Assembly: GCF_022352215.1 (NCBI RefSeq)
Contig: NZ_JAKRWF010000004.1
Coordinates: forward strand, 434,001-498,000
DNA length: 64,000 nucleotides
Origin: Flavihumibacter cheonanensis
GTDB lineage: Bacteria > Bacteroidota > Bacteroidia > Chitinophagales > Chitinophagaceae
Direction of reading: 5' to 3'
Shown: piece by piece, positions 7,053 through 15,970 of the stretch
Layout: each line of letters opens with the position of its first letter
Position numbering within the stretch: position 1 is the stretch's first letter
Translations under genes and position numbers: made by a program
Notes under the pieces: generated by a model
The model's database searches: none
What the model was told of the DNA's origin: nothing
Seen by the model: the letters and a program-made list of their open reading frames with translations, nothing else

Positions 7053-7664
7053 ATGTCGGCTCTCTTACTTCAGTCTATTCGCTCCCTGGTTTCGGTTACC
7101 GACGACCAATGGCAACGCATTGAAGCAGCCACCGTGCAACGCTCCTTCAAGAAGGATGAGTTTATTAGTCGCGATGGCGAAATCAACCGCTTCACCAATT
7201 TTATTGAATCCGGCAGCCTGCGCGTGTTTCATATCGACAGCGATGGCCAGGAACGTGTGATCCAACTCGGTGTGAGAGGCTGGTGGGCGAGTGATTTTGC
7301 CAGTTTTACCAACCAGCAACCCGGACTGCTTCATGTGCAGGCGCTGGAACCTACTGAACTTCGTTCCTTTTCCTATGAGGCAGTAAATCGCCTGTTTGAA
7401 GAAGTGCCAGTTTTTGAACGCTTCTATCGCCTGCTGATTCAACGTGCGTATGCGGCTTTCCAAAACCGGGTACTTCAAAACCTGGGTATGGATGCTGAAC
7501 AACGCTACCTGCAATTCCGGCAACTCTATCCGGATCTGAATGACCAGATTTTTCAAAAACATGTTGCATCCTACCTGGGTATCTCAGCCGAATTTCTCAG
7601 TAAAATCAAAAAGCGGGTTTACGAACTGGACAAACAACAAAAAAGGGCTACCAAACCCTCCTAA
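7053..7664 (+). CDS. Crp/Fnr-family transcriptional regulator
   Basis: 203 residues in the order expected for Bacteroidota Crp-like regulators: a cyclic-nucleotide-binding-like beta-roll at ~10-120 (KKDEFISRDGEINRFTNFIESGSLRVF) and a C-terminal helix-turn-helix at ~160-190 (HVASYLGISAEFLSKIKKR). The ligand-binding phosphate cassette of true CRP is not obvious, so cAMP binding is doubtful. Divergent from the VOC gene, which it may control. Its 3' end overlaps the opposite-strand gene at 7648 by 17 bases. Confidence 0.88.
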   Translation: MSALLLQSIRSLVSVTDDQWQRIEAATVQRSFKKDEFISRDGEINRFTNFIESGSLRVFHIDSDGQERVIQLGVRGWWASDFASFTNQQPGLLHVQALEPTELRSFSYEAVNRLFEEVPVFERFYRLLIQRAYAAFQNRVLQNLGMDAEQRYLQFRQLYPDLNDQIFQKHVASYLGISAEFLSKIKKRVYELDKQQKRATKPS

Positions 7665-8277
7665 AATACAAGCCATAATTACTGTAAACCCGTCCCTCTT
7701 TTCCAAATTCATCCAATGTGATACCTGCTCCCACCTGGTTCTTTTTTACCTGCATGCCTAACCGAAAAGCCTGGTAACTTCTATTGTGTCCCTTTACTCC
7801 CACACTGCTCATGCCCTGGTAACGAACTACCACCGGCCATTTTTTATCCGCTCCTAGTTTATATTCCACCAGGCTAAACAATTCATAAGCCTGTACCCGG
7901 GAAAGATTGGCTCTCGGTGATAAAAGCAGTATCCCCTGCTTCAGTTTCCATTTGAATTGAAAAGCTACGGATGGTTGATACCCGCCTACATTGGTATAAA
8001 ACAAGCCGGATTTCACAGCAACTTTCTCTGATAAATGATAAACTAGATAACTCTGGTTCATGAGTTCATCTTTGGGCAGGTTCTTACCTGATCCCTTTTC
8101 ATAGTATTTTATGATGGTTCCTAGTTGCTGCCAGCTGAATTTACCAGAAGCATTCAAGGGAAATTCCACCGAATGCATTTGGTGGAAGTATCGGTTGCCA
8201 GGCATCAGTTCTACATTCCCGGTTTGTGCAACCGCTGCACCTGAAAACAAAACCAACAGGAGTACAATTCTTATCAT
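7648..8277 (-). CDS. Hypothetical secreted/outer-membrane beta-rich protein
   Basis: Starts with a clear signal peptide (MIRIVLLLVLFSGAAVAQ). The rest is 190 residues of alternating aromatic and polar stretches (SYLVYHLSEKVAVKSGLFYTNVGGYQPSVAFQFKW..., SNYGLYFRRVW) ending in W, which suggests a small outer-membrane barrel. I prefer the ATG at 8277 to the one at 8298 because it gives a clean signal peptide. It is not recognised as a named family. Divergent from the DoxX operon and convergent with the Crp-type gene. Confidence 0.62.
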   Translation of the reverse strand: MIRIVLLLVLFSGAAVAQTGNVELMPGNRYFHQMHSVEFPLNASGKFSWQQLGTIIKYYEKGSGKNLPKDELMNQSYLVYHLSEKVAVKSGLFYTNVGGYQPSVAFQFKWKLKQGILLLSPRANLSRVQAYELFSLVEYKLGADKKWPVVVRYQGMSSVGVKGHNRSYQAFRLGMQVKKNQVGAGITLDEFGKEGRVYSNYGLYFRRVW

Positions 8278-8320
8278 GGTGATCAATTGAGACACCAAAA
8301 CTCATTCTCCTGACAACTAT

Positions 8321-8376
8321 AAAAAATGAACCAGTTCAAGTTCTACGCTCCAACAACTTGAACCAGTTCATTTTTT
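8321..8376. promoter_or_regulatory. Duplicated palindrome TGAACCAGTTCA forming a 22-bp-arm hairpin
   Basis: The 12-bp dyad TGAACCAGTTCA occurs at 8327-8338 and again at 8359-8370, 32 bp apart. Because each copy is itself nearly symmetric, the two copies plus flanking A6 and T6 tracts also form one long inverted repeat (8321-8342 with 8355-8376, two mismatches). It lies between two divergent genes, where a terminator is not expected, so a pair of operators is the simpler reading. The LacI-type regulator at the end of the following operon is a candidate reader; the usual central CG of LacI operators is CA here. Confidence 0.55.
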
Positions 8377-8420
8377 TGCCTTCCAAATCGATTCAGTTTT
8401 GTGTTTCAAAATTTTTAAAC

Positions 8421-8858
8421 ATGAAAAAAGTATCTCTTTTATTACTCAGAATCACGTTTGCAGTGGTCGTTTTACCACACGGTTGTCAAATGTTATTGGG
8501 CTGGTTTGGTGGCTATGGCTTTGATGGCACCATGCAGTATCTCACACAAACGGAGGGACTTCCATGGCTGGTTAGCTTTGGTGTGATCCTCCTGGAATTT
8601 GCCGGTAGCCTGGCCATCCTGGCAGGAGCTGCAACGCGACTTATTGCTCTTGGTATGATTGGTCTCTTTATTGGTATGATTGTTACCAGTCACTGGAATC
8701 ATGGCTTTTTCATGAACTGGTCGGGCAGCCAGGCAGGAGAGGGATTTGAATATCATATTTTGGTAATTGGAATTTCTGTTGCTTTGCTGCTCGAAGGTGC
8801 CGGCCAATGGTCGGTAGATGCTATCGTACAGAAAAAACAACAACATGTATTCCAATAA
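8421..8858 (+). CDS. DoxX family membrane protein
   Basis: 145 residues with four membrane helices and the DoxX hallmarks: LLLLRITFAVVVLPHGCQMLLGWFGG near the N-terminus (the conserved H-G), FAGSLAILAGAATRLIALGMI, and SHWNHGFFMNW before the last helix. I took the ATG at 8421 (MKKVSLLLLR) rather than 8358, which lies inside the palindrome and would add 21 unlike residues. First gene of a likely operon: the next ORF overlaps its end by 14 bases. DoxX proteins are linked to quinone redox balance or sulfur metabolism; the role here is not known. Confidence 0.85.
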   Translation: MKKVSLLLLRITFAVVVLPHGCQMLLGWFGGYGFDGTMQYLTQTEGLPWLVSFGVILLEFAGSLAILAGAATRLIALGMIGLFIGMIVTSHWNHGFFMNWSGSQAGEGFEYHILVIGISVALLLEGAGQWSVDAIVQKKQQHVFQ

Positions 8859-9240
8859 GGAAATTATTCAGCGTTTATACCAGTTCTTCAAACAAAAGGA
8901 CTTTGATCAGCTTCGATTGCTGCTTTCCGAAACGATCCGTTGGGAACAAATGAAGGGATTCCCCAATGGAGGAATTCATACCGGAAGAGAGCAGGTAATT
9001 TCTCACGTGCTCGCAGGATTTGATACCAACTGGGAGGAGTGGAAAGCAGTGGTAGAAGAATTTATTGAAGCAGGTGATTCGGTACTGGTAACCGGCTATT
9101 ATGAAGGCAGGTATCGCAACACCGGCAAATATATGAAGGCCGATTTTTTACATCTGTATAAGTTGGCATCCGGACAAGTAACCTCTTTTAAACAGTACAC
9201 GGATACGTTTGAGATTTATGCGGCCACACAGCGAGGCTGA
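8845..9240 (+). CDS. SnoaL/NTF2-like (ketosteroid isomerase-related) protein
   Basis: 131 residues with the NTF2-like cone fold pattern: an N-terminal helix (IIQRLYQFFKQKDFDQLRLLL), IRWEQMKG, GREQVISHVLAGF, and the strands DSVLVTGYYEGRYRNTGKYMKADFLHLYKLASGQVTSFKQYTD. Proteins of this type bind or isomerise small hydrophobic molecules. The ATG at 8845 lies inside the end of the DoxX gene, so the two are translationally linked. It precedes an aldehyde dehydrogenase by 35 bases. Confidence 0.8.
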   Translation: MYSNKEIIQRLYQFFKQKDFDQLRLLLSETIRWEQMKGFPNGGIHTGREQVISHVLAGFDTNWEEWKAVVEEFIEAGDSVLVTGYYEGRYRNTGKYMKADFLHLYKLASGQVTSFKQYTDTFEIYAATQRG

Positions 9241-9275
9241 CAGCCGTATATTTGAGGAGACTAAAAGCTGTCGCT

Positions 9276-10643
9276 ATGCCGATTACTTCCATCAATCCTG
9301 CAACCGGTCAACCAATTCAATCCTACACGGAGCACAGTCCTCAGCAAGTGCAGGAAAAAATTGAACAAACTCAGGAAGCCTGGAAAGCATGGCGACTCAC
9401 ACCCATGGCTACCCGCACCGAAAGGCTCCGGCAACTGGCAACGGTGCTGCGCAACCGAAAAAAGCAGTTGGCTGAATTGATGGCAATGGAAATGGGCAAG
9501 CCTCTTCAACAGGGATTGGCAGAAGTGGAGAAGTGTGCGCGTTGTTGTGAGTACTATGCAGAACACGCAGCAATACATTTGCAGGATCAGCTCATACCTA
9601 CAGAAGCCAGCAAGTCCTATGTGAGCTTTCAACCCCTTGGTATTGTGCTGGCCATCATGCCCTGGAACTTTCCCTTCTGGCAGGTAATCCGTTTTTTAGC
9701 TCCTGCCCTGGCTGCGGGGAATGCGGCCCTGCTCAAACATGCTTCCAATGTACCTGGCTGCGCCATCGCAATAGAAGAAATGGTAATCGAAGCAGGTTTC
9801 CCACAGCAGCTGTTTCAAACCTTGCTTATTAGCAGCAAACAGGTGAACGCTGTATTGGAGCATCCCCATGTGATGGCTGCTACTCTTACTGGCAGTTCTC
9901 CGGCCGGTAAACAGGTGGCACAGAAAGCAGGCTCTTTGCTCAAGAAGGTAGTACTTGAACTGGGAGGGAGTGATCCCTATATCATTCTTGCAGATGCCGA
10001 CCTGGAAGCAGCTGCTGAAGCCAGTGTAAACAGCCGGCTTATTAACAGTGGGCAGTCGTGCATAGCAGCCAAACGATTTATAGTGGAAGCGCCCATCGCT
10101 GAAGCATTCACCCAGCTTATGCTTCAAAAAATGAAAGCCAAAAAGATGGGTGACCCATTGGATGAAACAACCGATATAGGTCCGCAGGCCCGTGCTGATC
10201 TCAGGGATGAATTGCACGAGCAGGTGAAGCATTCGATTGAAAAGGGGGCAGTTTGCCTCCTGGGCGGACAAATCCCAGAAGGAAATCATGCGTTTTATCC
10301 GGCAACCCTTCTAACAAATGTACAACCTGGTATGCCGGCTTATGAAGAGGAGTTGTTTGGTCCGGTTGCTGCTGTTATCAAAGCAAAAGATGAAGCCGAT
10401 GCCATCCTAATCGCCAATGATACTGAGTTTGGTTTAGGTTCCGCCATTTTCACCAGGGATCTTGCAAAAGGAGAGCGCATCGCCCGAAATGAATTGCAAT
10501 CCGGTTCCAGTTTCGTGAACCAGCTGGTGCAGTCGGATAGCCGGCTTCCTTTTGGCGGAATTAAAACCTCCGGTTTTGGAAGAGAACTCGGTATGTTTGG
10601 CATTCATGAATTCGTGAACATCAAAACGATCTCTATTAAGTAA
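9276..10643 (+). CDS. NAD(P)-dependent aldehyde dehydrogenase, succinate-semialdehyde type
   Basis: 455 residues following the GabD/Sad pattern: INPATGQPI at the start, PLGIVLAIMPWNFPFWQ for the cofactor region, catalytic Glu228 in VLELGGSDP, catalytic Cys262 in SGQSCIAAKRF, and EELFGPVAAVI plus LPFGGIKTSGFGRELG near the end. The start is set at the ATG at 9276 (MPITSINPATG), since the upstream ATG adds residues with no family match. It oxidises a small aldehyde, with succinate semialdehyde the default guess. It sits in a DoxX-NTF2-ALDH-LacI operon, so the aldehyde may be specific to that pathway. Confidence 0.88.
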   Translation: MPITSINPATGQPIQSYTEHSPQQVQEKIEQTQEAWKAWRLTPMATRTERLRQLATVLRNRKKQLAELMAMEMGKPLQQGLAEVEKCARCCEYYAEHAAIHLQDQLIPTEASKSYVSFQPLGIVLAIMPWNFPFWQVIRFLAPALAAGNAALLKHASNVPGCAIAIEEMVIEAGFPQQLFQTLLISSKQVNAVLEHPHVMAATLTGSSPAGKQVAQKAGSLLKKVVLELGGSDPYIILADADLEAAAEASVNSRLINSGQSCIAAKRFIVEAPIAEAFTQLMLQKMKAKKMGDPLDETTDIGPQARADLRDELHEQVKHSIEKGAVCLLGGQIPEGNHAFYPATLLTNVQPGMPAYEEELFGPVAAVIKAKDEADAILIANDTEFGLGSAIFTRDLAKGERIARNELQSGSSFVNQLVQSDSRLPFGGIKTSGFGRELGMFGIHEFVNIKTISIK

Positions 10644-10660
10644 TTTTATTACTAAGAACC

Positions 10661-11692
10661 ATGGCAGAAGATAAAGAAGTCACGATTTACGATATTGCCA
10701 AACACCTCAATTTATCCGCGGCTACGGTCAGTCGGGGTTTGAAAGGCAGTACGCTGATCAATAAGAATACCCGGAAAAAAATCCAGGAAGCTGCCAAGGA
10801 ATTGGGGTATCGATCCAATACTTTTGCCAGTAACCTGCGCAGTAAACAAAGCCTCACGCTAGGCGTACTTACCCCCAGGTTAAATAGTCATTTTGTATCT
10901 GCTGCCCTCGCTGGCATGGAAGATGTAGCTAGTAAGGAAGGGTATCGGCTGATTATTTCTCAATCGCTCGAAGAGGTGGAGAAGGAGAAGCTGAATGCGC
11001 AGAACATGTTCAATAACCGGGTGGACGGACTCCTGGTTTCGCTGGCTGCCAATACCGAAAACCTGGATCATTTTGAGCCTTTTTTCAATCGCCGTATACC
11101 GGTGGTATTTTTTGACCGCGTGGCCAATCATCCGGATAGTATTTCTGTTGTAATTGATAATTATACCGCGGCCTATAATGTAACCAAACACCTGATAGAG
11201 CAGGGCTGCACCCGGATTATGCACCTCGGTGGCAACCTGCTGCGCAATGTGTACAGCGATCGCCTAAGGGGTTTTAAAGATGCACTGAAAGAGCATAATC
11301 TGTCCCTGCCGGCGAAATTCCACCAGGTGAGTAATCTCTCCAGCGAAGCAGGCGCCCAGGCTGCTGAATGGATTCTTTCTTTGCCACCGGATAAACGTCC
11401 CGATGCAGTGTTTTCTGCCAACGATACTGCCGCAGTTTTTTGCATGCTGCGGTTAAAAGCAGCTGGGATTAAGATCCCGGATGAGATCGCGTTTGCCGGC
11501 TTTAACAATGATCCTATTAGCCTGGTGATCGAGCCGAATCTAACCACGGTTGATTATTCCGGCTATAATATTGGGAAAACAGCTGCCAAGAACCTGATCA
11601 ATCACCTGAAAGGCGTGATTGATATTTTTATGACGGATACCATCTCTTTACGCGCGGAACTAATTATTCGGGCGTCGTCGAAGAAGAAGTGA
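10661..11692 (+). CDS. LacI-family transcriptional regulator
   Basis: The N-terminal helix-turn-helix and hinge are complete (TIYDIAKHLNLSAATVSRGLKGS, residues ~8-30), followed by a periplasmic-binding-protein-like effector domain (LTLGVLTPRLNSHFVSAALAGMEDVA, VDGLLVSLAAN, PVVFFDRV, DAVFSANDTAAV, AFAGFNNDPIS). 343 residues is typical. It begins 17 bases after the aldehyde dehydrogenase, so it is probably the operon's own regulator, and the duplicated palindrome at 8321-8376 is its best candidate site. The effector is unknown. Confidence 0.92.
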   Translation: MAEDKEVTIYDIAKHLNLSAATVSRGLKGSTLINKNTRKKIQEAAKELGYRSNTFASNLRSKQSLTLGVLTPRLNSHFVSAALAGMEDVASKEGYRLIISQSLEEVEKEKLNAQNMFNNRVDGLLVSLAANTENLDHFEPFFNRRIPVVFFDRVANHPDSISVVIDNYTAAYNVTKHLIEQGCTRIMHLGGNLLRNVYSDRLRGFKDALKEHNLSLPAKFHQVSNLSSEAGAQAAEWILSLPPDKRPDAVFSANDTAAVFCMLRLKAAGIKIPDEIAFAGFNNDPISLVIEPNLTTVDYSGYNIGKTAAKNLINHLKGVIDIFMTDTISLRAELIIRASSKKK

Positions 11693-11741
11693 GATGTCAG
11701 ACGTGAGAAGGGAGGAGGGAGACGGGAGACGGGAGGTCAAG
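11691..11741. repeat. GA-rich low-complexity repeat
   Basis: A purine-rich stretch of GAGA/GGGA words, with GGGAGAC repeated directly at 11717 and 11724, lies directly after the LacI stop. It codes for nothing visible. Similar GAGAC-type strings occur between genes in related genomes as I recall them; it may be a dispersed intergenic element. Confidence 0.5.
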
Positions 11742-11810
11742 AAAATATATTTCCGTAAAAAATACCGGAAAAAATTTAAATTCGGCAAATTTGTGGTTGG
11801 ATAAGGTCAT

Positions 11811-14729
11811 ATGAAATTTGTAGCGCTGAAACAAAAAGGTTACCTGGTTCTGATACTGTCTTTGTTGTTGATTATTCTTGGATCGGTTCTTTATTTCCGG
11901 AATCTTCAGCATCAACAGGAGTTAGGCCGTCAATTGGTAGCCAATGAGCAGAAGTCCAACTTATTGCTCGAACTGAATACCCTGCAATTAAAAGCCTTGA
12001 GGGACAAAAGAGGGTATCAATTAAATCGCCTGGAGAGTATGCGATTCTCCTACCTACAGCACAAACAGCAAGCTGCTGCACTTTCCAGAAATTTAGTGAA
12101 TCAATTTCGAACTGATTCTCTGCTGAACCAGATTGAATTGTTGAAGCGCATAACAGAGGAACGTTTTGCAGATTGGGACAGGCAATTAATGCTCTTCGCT
12201 ACACTTCCCGAAGCAGAAGCCAATCAAAAAATCAGAGAGTATATCTCAAAGAATATTCCGCTGGCAGAACGTTGGGAAGAAAATTTAGTAGGGGTACAGA
12301 ATGAATTGAATAAAAGAAGTGAAATTCTTTCGGGCAAACTTGATAAGCTATCTGATCAGAATAATATCAGTTTTATTATACTGCTGGTGGTAGTAATTGG
12401 ATTGTTGACCTGGTCTTATTTTGCACTCCGGAATCAGGACTACATGAAAGAGCGAAATGAGACGGCCATGCGGATAAATGCTGCTATCCGTTCAAGCAGG
12501 CAGGAGTTTAGTTCCGCCTTTGAATTTGCATCCATTGGCATGGCGCTTGTAAGTTTGGATGGAAAATTTACAAGAGTTAACAGTAGCTTATGTAAACTCC
12601 TGGGGTATTCTTCCAAAGAGTTAAAAGCACTCAGCTTCCAGGAAATTACGCACCCGGATGATCTGAATACCGATCTGGGATATGTTGAGAAAATGCTCTC
12701 AGGAGAAATTGACTCCTATTCCATGGAGAAGCGGTATTTCCGTAAAGATGGAAGCATTATCTGGATCAATCTTAGCGGATCCAAAGTAAATGATGCGGAA
12801 GGAAAGCCCTTGTATTTTATTGCCCAGATTGAAAATATCAACGAGTGGAAAAAGGCGCAAACGGAACTGCTTCAGCAAAAGGAGCGTATTTCCAATATCC
12901 TGGAAGGTACCCATGCTGGTACCTGGGAGTGGAATGTTCAAACAGGAGAGACTCGCTTTAATGCAGTATGGGCAGAAATTATTGGTTATACACTGGAAGA
13001 GTTAGGCCCTATTAGTATTGAAACCTGGTTGAAATATGCGCATCCGGATGACCTGGCCGAATCAGAGAGGAGATTGAAAGCCTGCTTTAATCGCGAAGCT
13101 GATTTTTATGAATGTGAGTGCCGCATGAAACACAAGGATGGTCATTATGTTTGGGTGCTTGACCGGGGTAAGGTAATGAGCTGGACGGAAGACGGAAAAC
13201 CGCTTTGGATGTTTGGTACGCATCTGGATATAACAAAGTCCAAAGAACTGGAACTTCAATTAGTGCAACAGAAGGCATTTATTGACTCGGTGCTGCAAAC
13301 GATCAATGTTGGAATTGTTGTATGTAATAATGAAGGTCGGCTTACGCTCTTTAATAATGCTACAAGGCAAATGCATGGCATAGAAGAAAAAGATTTGCCT
13401 GCTGAGGAATGGGGGGCTTATTACCAGTTATTCGAAGCCGACAAAAAAACGCACCTAACTACAGAACGTATACCCTTATACAGGGCATGGAAAGGAGAAA
13501 GTCCCATAATTAGTGAAATGGCTATTAAGCACCGATCCGGTAAAATGATTGATGTACTGGCAACGGGTACAAAAGTAATTGGGGCAGGTGGGGAAACAAT
13601 AGGAGCAGTGGTAGCCATGACAGATGTTACACAATTGAATACCATCCGGCAGCAACTAGCAGAAAGTGAAGCCAAGTTTCGGGGCATATTTAATTCCACC
13701 CTCCAGTTCATTGGTTTTTTGAAGCTCGATGGCGAATTGATAGAAGCCAATCAGACGGCGCTTGATTTTGCCGGACTTACAGTCGAGGATGTAAAAGGAA
13801 AAAAATTCTGGGACTGTTACTGGTGGCAGAAAGATGAGCAAACAAAAACAGAGTTGCAACAGGCGATTGCAAAAGCAGCAGCCGGTGAATCGGTGGTTTA
13901 TGAAGTGGAAGTGCTTGGAAAAAATCAACAGATAATAACTATCCTTTTTAGCCTTAAGCCACTTTTTGATTCAAGTGGCAAGGTGGTAGCTATTATTCCC
14001 GAAGGCCGCCCTATTGATGAAATTGTTCAGGCCCGCCATCAACTGGAACAGAAGAATGAAGAATTGGAGCAGTTTGCATCCATTGCAGCGCATGATTTGA
14101 AAGAGCCATTGAGAATGGTTGGTAATTTTATGAGTTTGCTGAAGGCAAAACATTCTTCGCAACTGGATAGTACCGCACTCAAATATGTTGATTTTGCAGT
14201 CAATGGCTCCAACCGAATGAGCCAACTGATCACCGACTTATTGGATTATGCCAAGGTTGGTAGTGAAGAGGTTCCTTTTGAATCCATTGATCCGGAACCC
14301 ATGTTGCTGGATATTCTCTCTTTAAATGACTCTTTAATTACGGAAAAGGGAGTTAAAGTCAGCTGGTCTAAACTTCCCAGTTTCCGGGGGCAACAAACAG
14401 CTATCAAGTTACTCTTCCAGAACCTGATCATGAATGGTATCAAATACCAGGAACCGGATCATGCACCTGTTATTCGTATAACGGGTAAAGAATTAGCTGA
14501 AAACTGGCTATTCAGCATCGAAGACAATGGTATTGGTATTCCGGCACAGTATCATGAAAAGATTTTCCAGGTATTTACCCGCTTGCATTCGAAAGACAAA
14601 TACAGCGGTACAGGTATGGGTCTTGCTACCTGTAAAAAAATTGTTACCATTCATGGTGGCAGAATCTGGGTGGAATCAAAAGAAGGAGAGGGGAGTTGTT
14701 TTCATTTTACGATTAGTAAGTCGGTATAA
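11811..14729 (+). CDS. Membrane-anchored multi-PAS sensor histidine kinase
   Basis: 972 residues. Two membrane helices (~10-30 and ~184-207) enclose a ~150-residue helical extracytoplasmic segment of CHASE3-like character. Four PAS domains follow at about 236-350, 361-475, 489-605 and 622-735 (for example GYSSKELKALSFQEITHPDDL and GYTLEELGPISIETWLKYAHPDDL). The HisKA domain has the phosphorylated His761 in AAHDLKEPLRMV, and the HATPase domain shows the N box (NLIMNGIKY), DNGIGIP and GTGMGLATCKKIV. No response regulator is adjacent, so its partner lies elsewhere. The signal is unknown; the PAS stack suggests several inputs. Confidence 0.92.
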   Translation: MKFVALKQKGYLVLILSLLLIILGSVLYFRNLQHQQELGRQLVANEQKSNLLLELNTLQLKALRDKRGYQLNRLESMRFSYLQHKQQAAALSRNLVNQFRTDSLLNQIELLKRITEERFADWDRQLMLFATLPEAEANQKIREYISKNIPLAERWEENLVGVQNELNKRSEILSGKLDKLSDQNNISFIILLVVVIGLLTWSYFALRNQDYMKERNETAMRINAAIRSSRQEFSSAFEFASIGMALVSLDGKFTRVNSSLCKLLGYSSKELKALSFQEITHPDDLNTDLGYVEKMLSGEIDSYSMEKRYFRKDGSIIWINLSGSKVNDAEGKPLYFIAQIENINEWKKAQTELLQQKERISNILEGTHAGTWEWNVQTGETRFNAVWAEIIGYTLEELGPISIETWLKYAHPDDLAESERRLKACFNREADFYECECRMKHKDGHYVWVLDRGKVMSWTEDGKPLWMFGTHLDITKSKELELQLVQQKAFIDSVLQTINVGIVVCNNEGRLTLFNNATRQMHGIEEKDLPAEEWGAYYQLFEADKKTHLTTERIPLYRAWKGESPIISEMAIKHRSGKMIDVLATGTKVIGAGGETIGAVVAMTDVTQLNTIRQQLAESEAKFRGIFNSTLQFIGFLKLDGELIEANQTALDFAGLTVEDVKGKKFWDCYWWQKDEQTKTELQQAIAKAAAGESVVYEVEVLGKNQQIITILFSLKPLFDSSGKVVAIIPEGRPIDEIVQARHQLEQKNEELEQFASIAAHDLKEPLRMVGNFMSLLKAKHSSQLDSTALKYVDFAVNGSNRMSQLITDLLDYAKVGSEEVPFESIDPEPMLLDILSLNDSLITEKGVKVSWSKLPSFRGQQTAIKLLFQNLIMNGIKYQEPDHAPVIRITGKELAENWLFSIEDNGIGIPAQYHEKIFQVFTRLHSKDKYSGTGMGLATCKKIVTIHGGRIWVESKEGEGSCFHFTISKSV

Positions 14730-14767
14730 ACAAAAGCTGTATTTTCATCCCGGAAAATTCAACGGAT

Positions 14768-15154
14768 ATGAAAACCACAGATCTCCATACCTGGCTGGAA
14801 GAGCTGGAGCATCCGCTCAAACAGGAAATGTTGGAATTGCGTGAAATTATTCTGGAAGCGAATAAACAGCTTACTGAGCATATCAAATGGAATGCGCCCA
14901 GTTATTGTATCAATGAGGAAGACCGGATAACCTTCAATCTACGTGCTAAGGATAAGATCCGGCTCGTATTTCATTGTGGAGTAAAAATCAAAGCCCGTAA
15001 ATTAAAAGGTAAAATAAGTTCAGACACACAGCAATGGCTGGAATGGGCTGCTGAAGATCGGGCATTGCTTTCCTTTAGCGACATGATTGAAATCATGCAG
15101 AAAAAAAAGACCATTCAGCAAATCATCAAAGAATGGATTAAGGTGACTTCCTGA
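14768..15154 (+). CDS. DUF1801 (YdhG-like) domain protein
   Basis: 128 residues matching the DUF1801 pattern: a helical start (LHTWLEELEHPLKQEMLELREIIL), then IKWNAPSYCINEEDRITFNLRAKDKIRLVFHCG, with the conserved W-x-x-P-x-Y, and a C-terminal helix. Small cytosolic protein of the YdhG/YjdI group; biochemical role unknown. It begins 38 bases after the kinase on the same strand and is convergent with the DUF2490 gene three bases downstream. Confidence 0.78.
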   Translation: MKTTDLHTWLEELEHPLKQEMLELREIILEANKQLTEHIKWNAPSYCINEEDRITFNLRAKDKIRLVFHCGVKIKARKLKGKISSDTQQWLEWAAEDRALLSFSDMIEIMQKKKTIQQIIKEWIKVTS

Positions 15155-15157
15155 TGC

Positions 15158-15970
15158 TTAAAAATTTTCTGTCAGCAATACCGGTGCCTGTTTGCGGCGA
15201 TTTAATTTTTTGGTGAAGAAATCAAGGTTGTGATACACACTGAGCCGTGGGATATGCCTGCTCTCATATACATTCGGTGCTCCCCGATGCCTGAAAGTCC
15301 ACATATAGGCAAGTTGCAATTGTATATTATCATTCAGGATATATCCCAGTCCCGCTGTTACCCGGTTGTCTTCAAAATGATCATAGGTAATGGTCTTTCC
15401 CGCCTGCATAAAGATCTCTTCAGATAAAGCAAGAAACAGGGTTTTCTGCTTGAGTTCTGTGCTGTTCAACGGAACATAGGCCAGTATCTTATACCGGAAC
15501 CGGTGTGTCAGATTAAAGGAGGAGTTTTTGGTGAAATCTCTTCTCCATCGTTGTTCCAGCCTGAACTGGTGATAGAGCTTGACATGGTTGATCGGTTGCA
15601 CCAACAGGAACTGCTGCCAAAACCGGAATTGCGGCACTACTTTATCAATATTCGGAGCCTCCTTGTTTGGCGCCCAGTAAAAAGGTGTTACAATTCCCGC
15701 GGTTACTTCAAACTGTTTGTTTACCAGGTAGGTGAGTCCGAAGCGCAGGTACAATTGTCCCATGTCATTGATGAACTGGTTTCTTCTCCGGTAATTGTAT
15801 TCACCATAATAAAACAACTTTTCACTTAGCCTGTATTTCGTATAGAGGCCAAGCCAGGTTTCTGTGTTATTGGTAATGGTTTTACCTGGCGCGGGTGCTT
15901 GCTGGCTAAATGCCTGGTAGTGCAACACCAATCCGATTATCAAAGTGTAATATCTCAGCTTCCTGCTCAT
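15158..15970 (-). CDS. DUF2490 outer-membrane protein
   Basis: 270 residues with a signal peptide (LRYYTLIIGLVLHYQAFSQ) and then a long series of beta strands typical of DUF2490: TETWLGLYTKYRLSEKLFYYGEYNYRRR, QFRFWQQFLLVQPINHVKLYHQFRLEQRW, GLGYILNDNIQLQLAYMW. It is predicted to be a porin-like outer-membrane barrel. Its ATG overlaps the stop of the upstream 640-residue gene (ATGA), so the two are co-translated and probably work together. Function unknown. Confidence 0.82.
   Translation of the reverse strand: MSRKLRYYTLIIGLVLHYQAFSQQAPAPGKTITNNTETWLGLYTKYRLSEKLFYYGEYNYRRRNQFINDMGQLYLRFGLTYLVNKQFEVTAGIVTPFYWAPNKEAPNIDKVVPQFRFWQQFLLVQPINHVKLYHQFRLEQRWRRDFTKNSSFNLTHRFRYKILAYVPLNSTELKQKTLFLALSEEIFMQAGKTITYDHFEDNRVTAGLGYILNDNIQLQLAYMWTFRHRGAPNVYESRHIPRLSVYHNLDFFTKKLNRRKQAPVLLTENF

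Noticed and set aside
8355-8376. Rho-independent terminator
   Set aside because: Hairpin and T-run are present, but both neighbouring genes start away from it, so no transcript would end there; an operator pair fits better.
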